NCBI GenBank assembly: GCA_036380835.1
Contig: DASVDZ010000094.1
Span: 1-61,970 of the forward strand
Direction of reading: 5' to 3'
DNA from: DASQJL01 sp036380835
GTDB taxonomy: Bacteria > Eisenbacteria > RBG-16-71-46 > SZUA-252
Length of the DNA: 61,970 nucleotides
The translations under genes and the position numbers were made by a program. Positions 1 through 10,518 of this stretch are shown here, in pieces; the stretch's first letter is position 1, and each line of letters starts with the position of its first letter. Below the pieces are notes generated by a model, which saw only the letters and a program-made list of their open reading frames with translations, was not told the origin of the DNA and did no database searches.

Positions 1-604
1 CGGCGAGCGCCACGAGGGCGGACGGCGCCGGGGCCGGGAGGCGCTCGCGGATCCAGGCCTCGGCGCGCGCGAGTTGCTCGCGCGTCGGGGCGGGCTCCGG
101 CCGCCACGTCGTCGTGGCCGGCGCGTCCTCCTTCCCGCTCACGGCGAGCACCACGTATCCGCCGTCGAGCCCGACCAGGTTCACGCGCTCGACGCGCCGC
201 GGCTCCCGGGACCGGACCGCGAGCAGCGCGAGCTGGCGCGAGACCCGAGCCAGGAGTTGCGGCAGCTCGGCCTCGATCGCCTCGACGCGGTCGCGGGTCC
301 GCTCGATCGCCTCGTCGAGCGATCGCCGGGTCGGCGCGGACAGCGGATCGGGGCGCATCAGCTCGTCGACGTAATAGCGGTAGCCCGCCTCGGTCGGCAC
401 GCGCCCCGCGGACGTGTGCGGGTGTCCGAGGAGGCCGACCTCCTCGAGCTGCTGCATGGCGCTTCGAATCGTCGCGGGCGAGATGCTCAGGTGATAGGCC
501 GCGCGCACGTACTGCGAGCCGACCGGCTCCGCGAGGGAGACGTGGCTCTCGACCACGAACGTGAGGATTCGGCGCAGGCGCTCGTCGAGGTTGGATCGGA
601 TCAT
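1..604 (-). CDS. hrcA: Heat-inducible transcription repressor HrcA (partial, cut at the left edge)
   Basis: Represses class I heat-shock genes by binding CIRCE operators. The visible 201 residues begin MIRSNLDERLRRIL and carry the N-terminal winged-helix region, including SISPATIRSAMQQLEE and the family-typical 'GLLGHPHTSAGRVPTEAGYR' stretch at about residues 60-80. About 140 residues of the usual 340 lie beyond the left edge. The ATG at 602-604 fits the family start. A CIRCE element and a good sigma-70 promoter lie directly upstream, so the gene should be autoregulated. In many bacteria grpE, dnaK and dnaJ follow hrcA; here they would lie outside the window. Confidence 0.93.
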   Translation of the reverse strand, partial: MIRSNLDERLRRILTFVVESHVSLAEPVGSQYVRAAYHLSISPATIRSAMQQLEEVGLLGHPHTSAGRVPTEAGYRYYVDELMRPDPLSAPTRRSLDEAIERTRDRVEAIEAELPQLLARVSRQLALLAVRSREPRRVERVNLVGLDGGYVVLAVSGKEDAPATTTWRPEPAPTREQLARAEAWIRERLPAPAPSALVALA

Positions 605-621
605 GGGGTCTTCGGCTCCCG

Positions 622-648
622 TTGGCACTTTCGGCTGGAGAGTGCCAA
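622..648. promoter_or_regulatory. CIRCE operator for HrcA
   Basis: The perfect inverted repeat TTGGCACTT-N9-GAGTGCCAA differs from the CIRCE consensus TTAGCACTC-N9-GAGTGCTAA at symmetric or near-symmetric positions only. It lies 18 bases upstream of the hrcA ATG and just downstream of that gene's -10 box, so bound HrcA would cover the transcription start. Confidence 0.92.
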
Positions 649-655
649 TCAGCGG

Positions 656-684
656 ACCCTATCAGCCCCGCGCGGGACTGTCAA
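656..684 (-). promoter_or_regulatory. Sigma-70-type promoter of hrcA
   Basis: On the minus strand TTGACA (679-684) is followed by a 17-base spacer and TAGGGT (656-661). The predicted start falls at or inside the CIRCE element. The promoter lies between the hemW stop and hrcA, so hrcA can be transcribed independently of hemW. Confidence 0.75.
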
Positions 685-716
685 GCCGGGGCGCTCCGTC
701 TCGGCCCAACCCGTTG

Positions 717-1937
717 TCACGGAGTCGGGTTCGCGGAGCCGGGCCGATCCATGGGCCGAACGGCGGCCGGGTCCGGACGAGAGGCGCCGGAGGGCGAAAG
801 GCGCGCCAGGAGTTCCGCGGCGACCTCGTGAGACGTCAGGAGTCCCCGTTCGGTCGGGCGCACCCTGCCGGGCGGATCGAGGCGCACCGCGCCCGCCTCC
901 GAGGCCCAGCGCGCCCACGCCGGGGCCGCCTTCCTCGCCGCCGCCCCGAGCGCGCTCAGTCGCACGCCGCGCGACCGCCTGAGCCCGAGGAAGATCGTCT
1001 CCTCGGCGGCGTCTTCCGGCGTGACCGGCGTGACCGCCTCCCGCGGGAGCGCGCCCGCCTCGAGGCGCGCGTAGTACGCCGCCACCGACTCGACGTTTCC
1101 CCACCGCCGCTCCCCGTCGAACGAATGGGCGCCCGGCCCGAGGCCGAGGTAGGGGCGCCGCATCCAGTATCCCTCGTTGTGGCGCGACTCGAACCCCGGG
1201 AGCGCGAAGTTGGAGACTTCGTAGTGCCGGTATCCCGCCACGGCGAGACGTCCCGCGATCGCGCCGTAGCGCTCGGCGGCCACGTCGTCCCCCGGGGGCA
1301 CGATGCCGCCCCGCGCCACCTTCCCCGCGAGGGGGGTCGACGCCTCGACCTGGAGGGCATAGACCGAGAGATGCGGGATCGAGCGGGCGATCATCGCCTC
1401 GACGGCGCGCGCGACGCCTTCCGCCGACTCTCCCGGGACGGCCACCATCAGGTCGACCGAGAGAGTCCGGAACCCCGCCGCGCGCGCGCGCGCGATCGCG
1501 TCGAGCGCGGCCTCCGCCGTGTGGATGCGGCCGAGCGTCCGGAGCACGGCGGGCTCGAGCGACTGGACGCCGAGGCTCAGCCGCCCCACGCCGGCCTCGC
1601 GAAGGATCGCGAGCTTCTCGTCGGTCAGCCCCTCCGGATTCGCCTCGACCGTCCACTCGCGGACGCGCCCAAGATCGAACGCGCCGCGGAGCCACCCGAA
1701 GAAGGCGCGGAGGGTCGCGGCGTCGAGCGCCGTCGGTGTGCCCCCCCCGACGTAGACGGTGCGGGGCCGCGCGGGGCTCCACGCGCGGCGCGCCTCGTCG
1801 CGCGCGAGGATCCATTCGCGCGCCAAAGCCCGGAGGAGCCGCTCGGGCTCCGCGCGATGGAGCGGCGCCTTGGCGAAGGCGCAGTACGGGCAGAGGCTCC
1901 GGCAGTACGGGAGATGGACGTAGAGCCCGAATTCCAC
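717..1937 (-). CDS. hemW: Radical SAM heme chaperone HemW (coproporphyrinogen III oxidase-like)
   Basis: A radical SAM protein of the HemN/HemW family, 406 residues. The iron-sulfur cluster ligands are in YCRSLCPYCAF (Cys12, Cys16, Cys19), followed by VYVGGGTPTAL, the family's glycine-rich motif. The CxxxCxxCxF pattern is typical of HemW rather than of true oxygen-independent coproporphyrinogen oxidase (HemN), so a heme-chaperone role is more likely than oxidation; this is by family resemblance. It starts at GTG 1935-1937 behind a GAGGG Shine-Dalgarno, 7 bases after the lepB stop, so lepA, lepB and hemW look co-transcribed. Confidence 0.88.
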   Translation of the reverse strand: MEFGLYVHLPYCRSLCPYCAFAKAPLHRAEPERLLRALAREWILARDEARRAWSPARPRTVYVGGGTPTALDAATLRAFFGWLRGAFDLGRVREWTVEANPEGLTDEKLAILREAGVGRLSLGVQSLEPAVLRTLGRIHTAEAALDAIARARAAGFRTLSVDLMVAVPGESAEGVARAVEAMIARSIPHLSVYALQVEASTPLAGKVARGGIVPPGDDVAAERYGAIAGRLAVAGYRHYEVSNFALPGFESRHNEGYWMRRPYLGLGPGAHSFDGERRWGNVESVAAYYARLEAGALPREAVTPVTPEDAAEETIFLGLRRSRGVRLSALGAAARKAAPAWARWASEAGAVRLDPPGRVRPTERGLLTSHEVAAELLARLSPSGASRPDPAAVRPMDRPGSANPTP

Positions 1938-1944
1938 GCCGCCC

Positions 1945-2616
1945 TCAGTGCACCGGCCGGAAGAGGCGGTCGAGCCGTGGGAGGCGTCGGTCGGCGTCCC
2001 AGGACCAATAGAGGAACATCGCCTTGCCCTTCACCAGATCGCGTGGCAAGGCGCCCCAGAACCGGCTGTCGTGGCTGTTGTCCCGGTTGTCCCCCATCAT
2101 GAAGATGTGGCCCCGCGGCACGACCAGCGGGCCGAAATTGTCTCTCTGGTTCGTCTCGCGCGGAAGGACGCGGGGATCCTTGTGGACGGCGTACGGCTCC
2201 TCGCGGGCCTTCCCGTCCACGTAGAGCACCTTGTCGCGGATCTCCACCTGCTGCCCGGCGACGGCGACGCAGCGCTTGATGAAGTCGCGTGACGGATCCT
2301 CCGGGTACCGGAAGACGATGATGTCGCCGGGCTTCGGCTCCCGAATGGCCGGGAACCGGTAGTAGAAGAACCGCTGCCCCCCCAGTCCGATGTCGATCTC
2401 CGAGCCGTAGACCATCTTGTTGACGAAGAGGAAGTCGCCCACCAGCAGCGTGTCCTCCATGGAGCCGGTGGGGATGCGGAACGCCTGGATCACCAGCCCC
2501 CGGATGACGATCGTGAGGATGATGGCGAGGACGATCGCCTCGAGGTACTCCCGAAGGGCCGACTTGGCCCGCGCTCGCGCGCGGGCGGTCGCGGCCGCCG
2601 ATGCATGGTTCATCAT
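1945..2616 (-). CDS. lepB: Signal peptidase I
   Basis: Inner-membrane serine protease that cleaves Sec and Tat signal peptides, 223 residues. A basic N-terminus precedes one transmembrane segment (about residues 25-46). The catalytic Ser52 is in IPTGSMEDTL and the general base Lys114 is in DFIKRCVAVAG. The family box GDNRDNSHDSRFWG lies near residue 175. Only one N-terminal membrane segment is visible, against two in E. coli LepB, as in many other bacteria. It lies between lepA (27-base gap) and hemW (7-base gap), the classical lepA-lepB arrangement. Confidence 0.95.
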   Translation of the reverse strand: MMNHASAAATARARARAKSALREYLEAIVLAIILTIVIRGLVIQAFRIPTGSMEDTLLVGDFLFVNKMVYGSEIDIGLGGQRFFYYRFPAIREPKPGDIIVFRYPEDPSRDFIKRCVAVAGQQVEIRDKVLYVDGKAREEPYAVHKDPRVLPRETNQRDNFGPLVVPRGHIFMMGDNRDNSHDSRFWGALPRDLVKGKAMFLYWSWDADRRLPRLDRLFRPVH

Positions 2617-2643
2617 CCGGTGCGATCTCCCTTCCGCGGGCGG

Positions 2644-4446
<1,803 letters not shown>

Positions 4447-4456
4447 CGGCGGGCGC

Positions 4457-5014
4457 TCAGAACCGGACACGGTACCCCAGGCGGATTTCGGGGTCGCCGT
4501 CGCGGCGACGGCCCGACTCGCGGGGCCCGAGGTCTTGATCGAATGTCGAGAGATGCGCATCCACGTAGGCGTCCGCCATCGAGAGGAGGTGGGCGGCCAT
4601 CCCCCACCAGATCCAGGTGATCTTCCGGTTTCGGTGCACGTCCGCGTCGAGCGTCGCCGCTTCCTGCCCCACGACGTCCCCCGCGGCCTCCGCGTCGACG
4701 GCGCGCTGGAGCGCGCGATTCTGGAGGTGAAGCTCCTGGAGCGCCTTCGCGACGAGGAGCCCCTCGCCGCCGACCACCAGCGCCGCCTTGACGGGCTGAT
4801 GATTGTACATCTGTCCCCACCCGGGAACGATCGCGGATCGCAGCATGACCTTGTACGGCGCGGACCTCGGGCGGGCCGCCGCCGCCGCCGAATCGGCGCG
4901 CGATTCGCGCGCGGTGGTCCCCCCGGGCGGGGGCGCCGCGCGCGCGGCCGCCGGCGCGGCGATGACCGCGACCGCCGCGAGGAGCGCCGCCGTCCCCGCC
5001 GACGCGCGTCTCAC
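4457..5014 (-). CDS. DUF5683-like secreted or membrane protein
   Basis: About 185 residues if it starts at GTG 5012-5014, which produces a clean signal peptide (MRRASAGTAALLAAVAVIAA, then Ala-rich sequence). An in-frame ATG at 5116 would overlap the preceding gene by 62 bases. After a low-complexity Ala/Pro/Arg segment comes AIVPGWGQMYNHQPVKAA, the signature of the DUF5683 family common in FCB bacteria. A second hydrophobic stretch, ITWIWWGMAAHLLSMADAYVDAHL, follows. Function is unknown; an envelope location is inferred. It lies 10 bases before lepA. Confidence 0.7.
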   Translation of the reverse strand: MRRASAGTAALLAAVAVIAAPAAARAAPPPGGTTARESRADSAAAAARPRSAPYKVMLRSAIVPGWGQMYNHQPVKAALVVGGEGLLVAKALQELHLQNRALQRAVDAEAAGDVVGQEAATLDADVHRNRKITWIWWGMAAHLLSMADAYVDAHLSTFDQDLGPRESGRRRDGDPEIRLGYRVRF

Positions 5015-5054
5015 GGAGCGGCCGACGGGAACTCCGGCGCCGCCCCCGCGGGAA

Positions 5055-5330
5055 TCACTCCTTGGTGAGGAAATGGGCGATCGCCAGGAAGAGGAAGAGG
5101 ATCCCGCCGAACGCATAGACGCCGATCACCACCCCGCGGTTGAATTCCGGCCCCAAGGACGAGTGCGCGAGGAGGTACTGGAGCCCTTCCGCCAGCGTCA
5201 CGAGGAGCACCAGGAGCAGCACGAGGGACCATCGCCGCACCAGCGCGATGATCGCGACCACGATGAAGAGCGCGATGATCCATGGATTGCGCCAGTCGAG
5301 GCGGAGCCAGGCGTCGAGGAGCCCGCTCAT
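5055..5330 (-). CDS. Small integral membrane protein of unknown function
   Basis: 91 residues with three hydrophobic segments: about 19-30, 34-50 and 68-86 (the last contains VVIGVYAFGGILFLFLAIAHF). It ends in LTKE. No family motif is recognised. It lies just downstream of the tRNA-Sec gene and upstream of the DUF5683-like gene, all on one strand. Frame length and membrane pattern support a real gene. Confidence 0.6.
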   Translation of the reverse strand: MSGLLDAWLRLDWRNPWIIALFIVVAIIALVRRWSLVLLLVLLVTLAEGLQYLLAHSSLGPEFNRGVVIGVYAFGGILFLFLAIAHFLTKE

Positions 5331-5353
5331 TCGGGTCGTCCCCGGTCGAATCG

Positions 5354-5451
5354 TGGCGGGAACGTGTGGGAATCGAACCCACCTCGGACGTCGAGGACGC
5401 CCGACAGAAGGATTTGAAGTCCTCGGAGACCACCAGATCCCATCCGCTCCC
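5354..5451 (-). tRNA. selC: tRNA-Sec (anticodon TCA), selC
   Basis: This 98-base gene has the diagnostic features of selenocysteine tRNA. The acceptor arm begins GGGAGCG and pairs with CGTTCCC, followed by encoded GCCA. The D-stem has six base pairs with a four-base loop (GGGATC-TGGT-GGTCTC). The anticodon loop CTTCAAA carries TCA at 5415-5417. The variable arm is a nine-pair stem (TCGGGCGTC/GACGTCCGA, one G-T wobble). The T-arm is GTGGG-TTCGATT-CCCAC. It starts 17 bases after the selD stop on the same strand. It would translate UGA as selenocysteine in mRNAs with a SECIS element. Confidence 0.95.
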
Positions 5452-5468
5452 TCGCGCGCCGGCTTCGT

Positions 5469-6527
5469 CTAGGCCGAGACCCACAGTGGACGGCGCCCCC
5501 GCGGGGACACCACTTCGCCGATCGCGGCCGCCTCGACCGAGCCGCGCGCCAAGCGGCGGAGCAGGCGGTCGGCGCGCGAGGGCTTGACCGCGATCAGGAG
5601 GCCCCCCGAGGTCTGCGGATCGGTCATCACCATGCGGAGCGTCTCCGGCACGTCGTCGTCGAACGCGACGTGCGGGGCCACGTACGCGGCGTTCGAATGG
5701 AGACCGCCCGGAGCGACGCCGCGCGCCGCGAGATCCAGCACGGAGGGGAGCACCGGGACGGCGGCGCTCCAGATCCGGAGGGTCTTCCGGCTGGCGCGCG
5801 CGACGTTCAGGGCGTGACCGAGGAGGCCGAACCCGGTGACGTCCGTCGCCGCGCTCACGCCGACCTCGCGCATCGCGTCGCAGGCGAAGCGGTTGAGCGT
5901 CGCCATCTGCTCGGTCATCCGGCGCTCCATCGCCGCGTCGAGGAGCCGCTGCTTCAGGGCCGTCGCGAGGATCCCGACCCCGAGCGGCTTCGTGAGGACG
6001 AGCACGTCGCCCGTCTTCGCTCCCGCGTTCGCGATGATCCGCTTCGGGTGGACCTCGCCGGTGATCGCGAACCCAAACTTGATCTCCTGGTCCCGGACCG
6101 AGTGCCCGCCCAGGAGCGCGACGCGCGCGCGGCGGAGCGTATCGGCCCCGCCGCGGAGGATGTCCCGGAGGAGGCCCATGTCCCCCGACTCCGGGAAGCA
6201 GACGATCGAGAGGGCCGTCCAAGGCGTGCCGCCCATGGCGTAGACGTCGGAGAGGGCGTTGGTCGCGGCGATCCGGCCGAAGTCGAACGGGTCGTTCACC
6301 ATCGGCGTGAAGAAGTCGACCGTCTGGACCAGCGCGCGGGTCGCGGAGAGGGCGACGACGCCCGCGTCGTCCCAGGTCTCCGGGCCCACCAGGACCCGCC
6401 GCGAGCGCGGGGGTCGCGGCAGGGCCGCGAGGACCTCCCGCAGGTCGAGCGGGCTCAGCTTGGCCGCGCACCCCGCGCACGAGACCATCTCGGTCAGCCG
6501 CACGGCGTCGCCGCGGATCGCCCTCAC
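5469..6527 (-). CDS. selD: Selenide, water dikinase (selenophosphate synthase)
   Basis: Makes selenophosphate, the selenium donor for Sec-tRNA and selenouridine, from selenide and ATP. Starting at GTG 6525-6527, which overlaps the ridA stop as GTGA, the protein has 352 residues. The catalytic region reads MVSCAGCAAKLSP. Cys20 aligns with E. coli Cys17 and Lys23 with Lys20, while the second E. coli cysteine position is alanine. The ATP/Mg motif ETWDDAGVVAL and the AIR-synthase-like C-terminal domain (ATDVTGFGLLGH, DPQTSGGLL) are present. The enzyme is a Cys form, not itself a selenoprotein. selC follows immediately. Confidence 0.95.
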   Translation of the reverse strand: MRAIRGDAVRLTEMVSCAGCAAKLSPLDLREVLAALPRPPRSRRVLVGPETWDDAGVVALSATRALVQTVDFFTPMVNDPFDFGRIAATNALSDVYAMGGTPWTALSIVCFPESGDMGLLRDILRGGADTLRRARVALLGGHSVRDQEIKFGFAITGEVHPKRIIANAGAKTGDVLVLTKPLGVGILATALKQRLLDAAMERRMTEQMATLNRFACDAMREVGVSAATDVTGFGLLGHALNVARASRKTLRIWSAAVPVLPSVLDLAARGVAPGGLHSNAAYVAPHVAFDDDVPETLRMVMTDPQTSGGLLIAVKPSRADRLLRRLARGSVEAAAIGEVVSPRGRRPLWVSA

Positions 6528-6924
6528 GGACAAAACGCCCAGACCTCGATCTCGACGCGGGCGTCGCGGGGAAGGCCGCGCGCCGCGATGGTGGTGCGGG
6601 CGGGCTTGGGATCGGGGAACCGGCGCGCGTAGACCTCGTTCATGGCCTGGAACTCGCCCATGTCGGCGAGGTAGACCGTCGTCTTCACGACGTCGGCCAG
6701 GCCGGCGCCGCCCGCCGCCAGCACCGCCTCGAGGTTCTCGATCACGCGCTCGGTCTCGGCCGCGACGCCGCCGGGGACCAGGCCGCCGGTCGCGGGGTCG
6801 AGGCCGATCTGCCCCGACGTCACGATCCAGCGCCCGGCGAGCGCGCCGGTCCGCCCCTGGACGTACGGGCCGATCGCCTTCGGCGCCCCCTCGGTCGCGA
6901 GGACCGGGTCTCGGTTCGTCGCGT

Positions 6925-6928
<4 letters not shown>
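6524..6928 (-). CDS. ridA: RidA/YjgF family enamine/imine deaminase
   Basis: 134 residues from GTG 6926-6928, which overlaps the glmS stop as GTGA. Family motifs present are AIGPYVQG, SGQIGLDPATG, VVKTTVYLADMGEFQAMN and a C-terminal PARTTIAARGLPRDARVEIE containing the conserved substrate-binding arginine. RidA hydrolyses reactive 2-aminoacrylate and related imines made by PLP enzymes. The overlap at both ends (with glmS and with selD) implies translational coupling. No special link between the three functions is known to me. Confidence 0.92.
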
Positions 6929-8754
<1,826 letters not shown>

Positions 8755-8766
8755 GGGATCTTCCTC

Positions 8767-10236
8767 CTATCGGCGCGCGGGCGCGCCGCCCTGCGATCGA
8801 AGCGCCGCTTCCGCGGCGCGCGACGCCAGATCCTGGGCGCGCTCCGCGGTCGCGGCCTCCGCGAGGATCCGGACCACCGGCTCCGTCCCGGAGGCGCGGA
8901 CCTGGACCCATCCATCTTCCCAGACGTATTTTTCGCCGTCCAGCGTATTGCGCTCCGCGTCGGGGAATCGCTCGGCGAGGGAAGCCGCGAGCGCCGCGGC
9001 GTCTCGGATCTCGAGATCGATCTTCCGCTTCACCATGACGACGGGCGGCAGCTCCGCCCGAACCCGCTCGCTCAGCGGCCGCGCCTCGCGCGCGAGCCAG
9101 TCGAGGGCGATCGCCGCGGCGAGGAGCCCGTCGCGGGTCGCGTGGAGCGCGGGGTAGATGACCCCGCCGTTTCCCTCGCCTCCGATCACGCCGCCCCGGC
9201 TCTGGAGCAGCTCCGCGACGTGCGCCTCCCCCACGCGCGATCGATGGACCGCGGCGCCGTGGCGTTTCGCGATCACGTCGACGCCCATCGACGTCGAGGC
9301 GTTCACGACGACGTCGCCGCGCCGATGCCCGAGCGCCCAGTCGACGGCGATCTGGAGCGTCCGCTCCTCGCCGATCGGCTCGCCTCGCTCGTCCACGATG
9401 GCGAGGCGATCGGCGTCGGGATCGTTGGCGAATCCGATCGCCGCGCCCTCGCGCCGCACCAGGTCGCCGAGCGCGCCCAGGTTCTCGGGAAGCGGCTCGG
9501 GAACGCGGGGGAAGCGGCCGTCGGGACGGCAGTAGATCTCGACCACGTCGCAGCCGAGCGCGCGGAGGAGCGCCGGCGTCGCCTCGGAGCCGGCGCCGTT
9601 CACGCAGTCGATCGCGACCTTGAGCCGGCGCCCCGCGATCCGCTCCCGGTCGAGCCCGGGGAGCGCCAGGATGGCGTCCCGGTGCCGCCGGATCGCGTCC
9701 CGGTCCGCGCGCGCCTCCCCCACGCGGTCGTGCGCGACCCAGGCGACGCCTCCTTCGCGCGCGCGGCGCGCGACCGCGTCCGACTGGGCGGGCGCCAGGA
9801 ACGTGCCCCCGGGGCCGAAGAGCTTGAGCGCGTTCCACGGCGCGGGATTGTGGCTCGCCGTGATCGCGAGCCCCCCGGCGGCGCCGTGGTGCCGGATGGC
9901 GTAGAGGATCGTCGGCGTGGGGGCGACGTCGACGTCGACGACGTCGTGGCCGAGCGCCAGGACGGCGGCCTGGGCCGCGCGGGACACCCACGCGCCGCTC
10001 GGCCTCGAATCGCGGCCGACGACCACGGCACCGGGTCCGAGGAGGGACGCGTGCGCCGCGGCGACGCGCAGCACGACCTCCGGGGTGAGCCGCTCGCCGA
10101 CCACGCCCCGGACGCCCGAGGCCGAGACCATCAGGCCGTCGAGGATGTCGTGGCTCACGGGAGAGGTCGCGCCCGGAGGGACGGTCGAGCCGGCGCCCCC
10201 GGACGACGAAGGCGCCGCTCGGCGATCGGTCGTCAT
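8767..10236 (-). CDS. glmM: Phosphoglucosamine mutase (phosphohexomutase family)
   Basis: Converts glucosamine-6-phosphate to glucosamine-1-phosphate, directly before the GlmS product's use in UDP-GlcNAc synthesis. 489 residues. The catalytic phosphoserine is Ser128 in AITASHNP and the metal loop is NDPDADRLAIVD. The C-terminal phosphate-binding loop is VRASGTEPVVRI. The sequence after the active site (APWNALKLFGPGG) is closer to archaeal-type GlmM/PMM proteins than to classical bacterial GlmM. The first 26 residues are low-complexity; an in-frame GTG at 10156-10158 (MSHDILDGLMVSASG...) is an alternative start. Confidence 0.88.
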   Translation of the reverse strand: MTTDRRAAPSSSGGAGSTVPPGATSPVSHDILDGLMVSASGVRGVVGERLTPEVVLRVAAAHASLLGPGAVVVGRDSRPSGAWVSRAAQAAVLALGHDVVDVDVAPTPTILYAIRHHGAAGGLAITASHNPAPWNALKLFGPGGTFLAPAQSDAVARRAREGGVAWVAHDRVGEARADRDAIRRHRDAILALPGLDRERIAGRRLKVAIDCVNGAGSEATPALLRALGCDVVEIYCRPDGRFPRVPEPLPENLGALGDLVRREGAAIGFANDPDADRLAIVDERGEPIGEERTLQIAVDWALGHRRGDVVVNASTSMGVDVIAKRHGAAVHRSRVGEAHVAELLQSRGGVIGGEGNGGVIYPALHATRDGLLAAAIALDWLAREARPLSERVRAELPPVVMVKRKIDLEIRDAAALAASLAERFPDAERNTLDGEKYVWEDGWVQVRASGTEPVVRILAEAATAERAQDLASRAAEAALRSQGGAPARR

Positions 10237-10274
10237 GACGTCTGACCGTTTGACGGGATCGGTCGACCCGAAAC

Positions 10275-10350
10275 TGGAGCTGGTGAGCGGAATCGAACCG
10301 CTGACCTACGCATTACGAGTGCGTTGCTCTACCAGCTGAGCTACACCAGC
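10275..10350 (-). tRNA. tRNA-Thr (anticodon CGT)
   Basis: 76 bases including encoded CCA. The acceptor pairs GCTGGTG with CACCAGC. The anticodon stem ACGCA/TGCGT encloses the loop CTCGTAA, giving anticodon CGT, which reads ACG threonine codons. The T-arm is AGCGGTTCGATTCCGCT. Confidence 0.95.
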
Positions 10351-10355
10351 CCAGA

Positions 10356-10381
10356 ACAAAAACCGCGGATTCCCGCGGCTT
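10356..10381 (-). terminator. Rho-independent terminator between the two tRNA genes
   Basis: On the minus strand CCGCGG-GAAT-CCGCGG, extended by flanking A-T pairs, is followed by TTTTTGTTCT. It lies after tRNA-Phe and immediately before tRNA-Thr, so it should end the tRNA-Phe transcript or limit read-through. Confidence 0.6.
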
Positions 10382-10399
10382 CGAACGAAAGTCAAAAAA

Positions 10400-10475
10400 T
10401 GGTGCGACCCCGCAGAATCGAACTGCGGACACCCGCATTTTCAGTGCGGTGCTCTACCAACTGAGCTAGGGTCGC
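10400..10475 (-). tRNA. tRNA-Phe (anticodon GAA)
   Basis: 76 bases with encoded CCA. The acceptor pairs GCGACCC with GGGTCGC. The anticodon stem CCGCA/TGCGG encloses CTGAAAA, giving anticodon GAA. Its own promoter lies just upstream. Confidence 0.95.
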
Positions 10476-10486
10476 GCCGGGCGAGA

Positions 10487-10515
10487 AGACTAGCACGGCC
10501 CTTCGGGCCGGTCAA
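10487..10515 (-). promoter_or_regulatory. Promoter of tRNA-Phe
   Basis: TTGACC (10510-10515), a 17-base spacer and TAGTCT (10487-10492) sit about 12 bases before the tRNA 5' end. The spacer contains the self-complementary GGCCC-GAA-GGGCC, which may also act as a weak stem after the sensor kinase gene. Confidence 0.7.
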
Positions 10516-10518
10516 CCG

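Noticed and set aside
10493..10509. GGCCC-GAA-GGGCC stem as the terminator of the sensor kinase gene
   Set aside because: It is short, has no T-run and is better explained as the spacer of the tRNA-Phe promoter, though a minor effect is possible.
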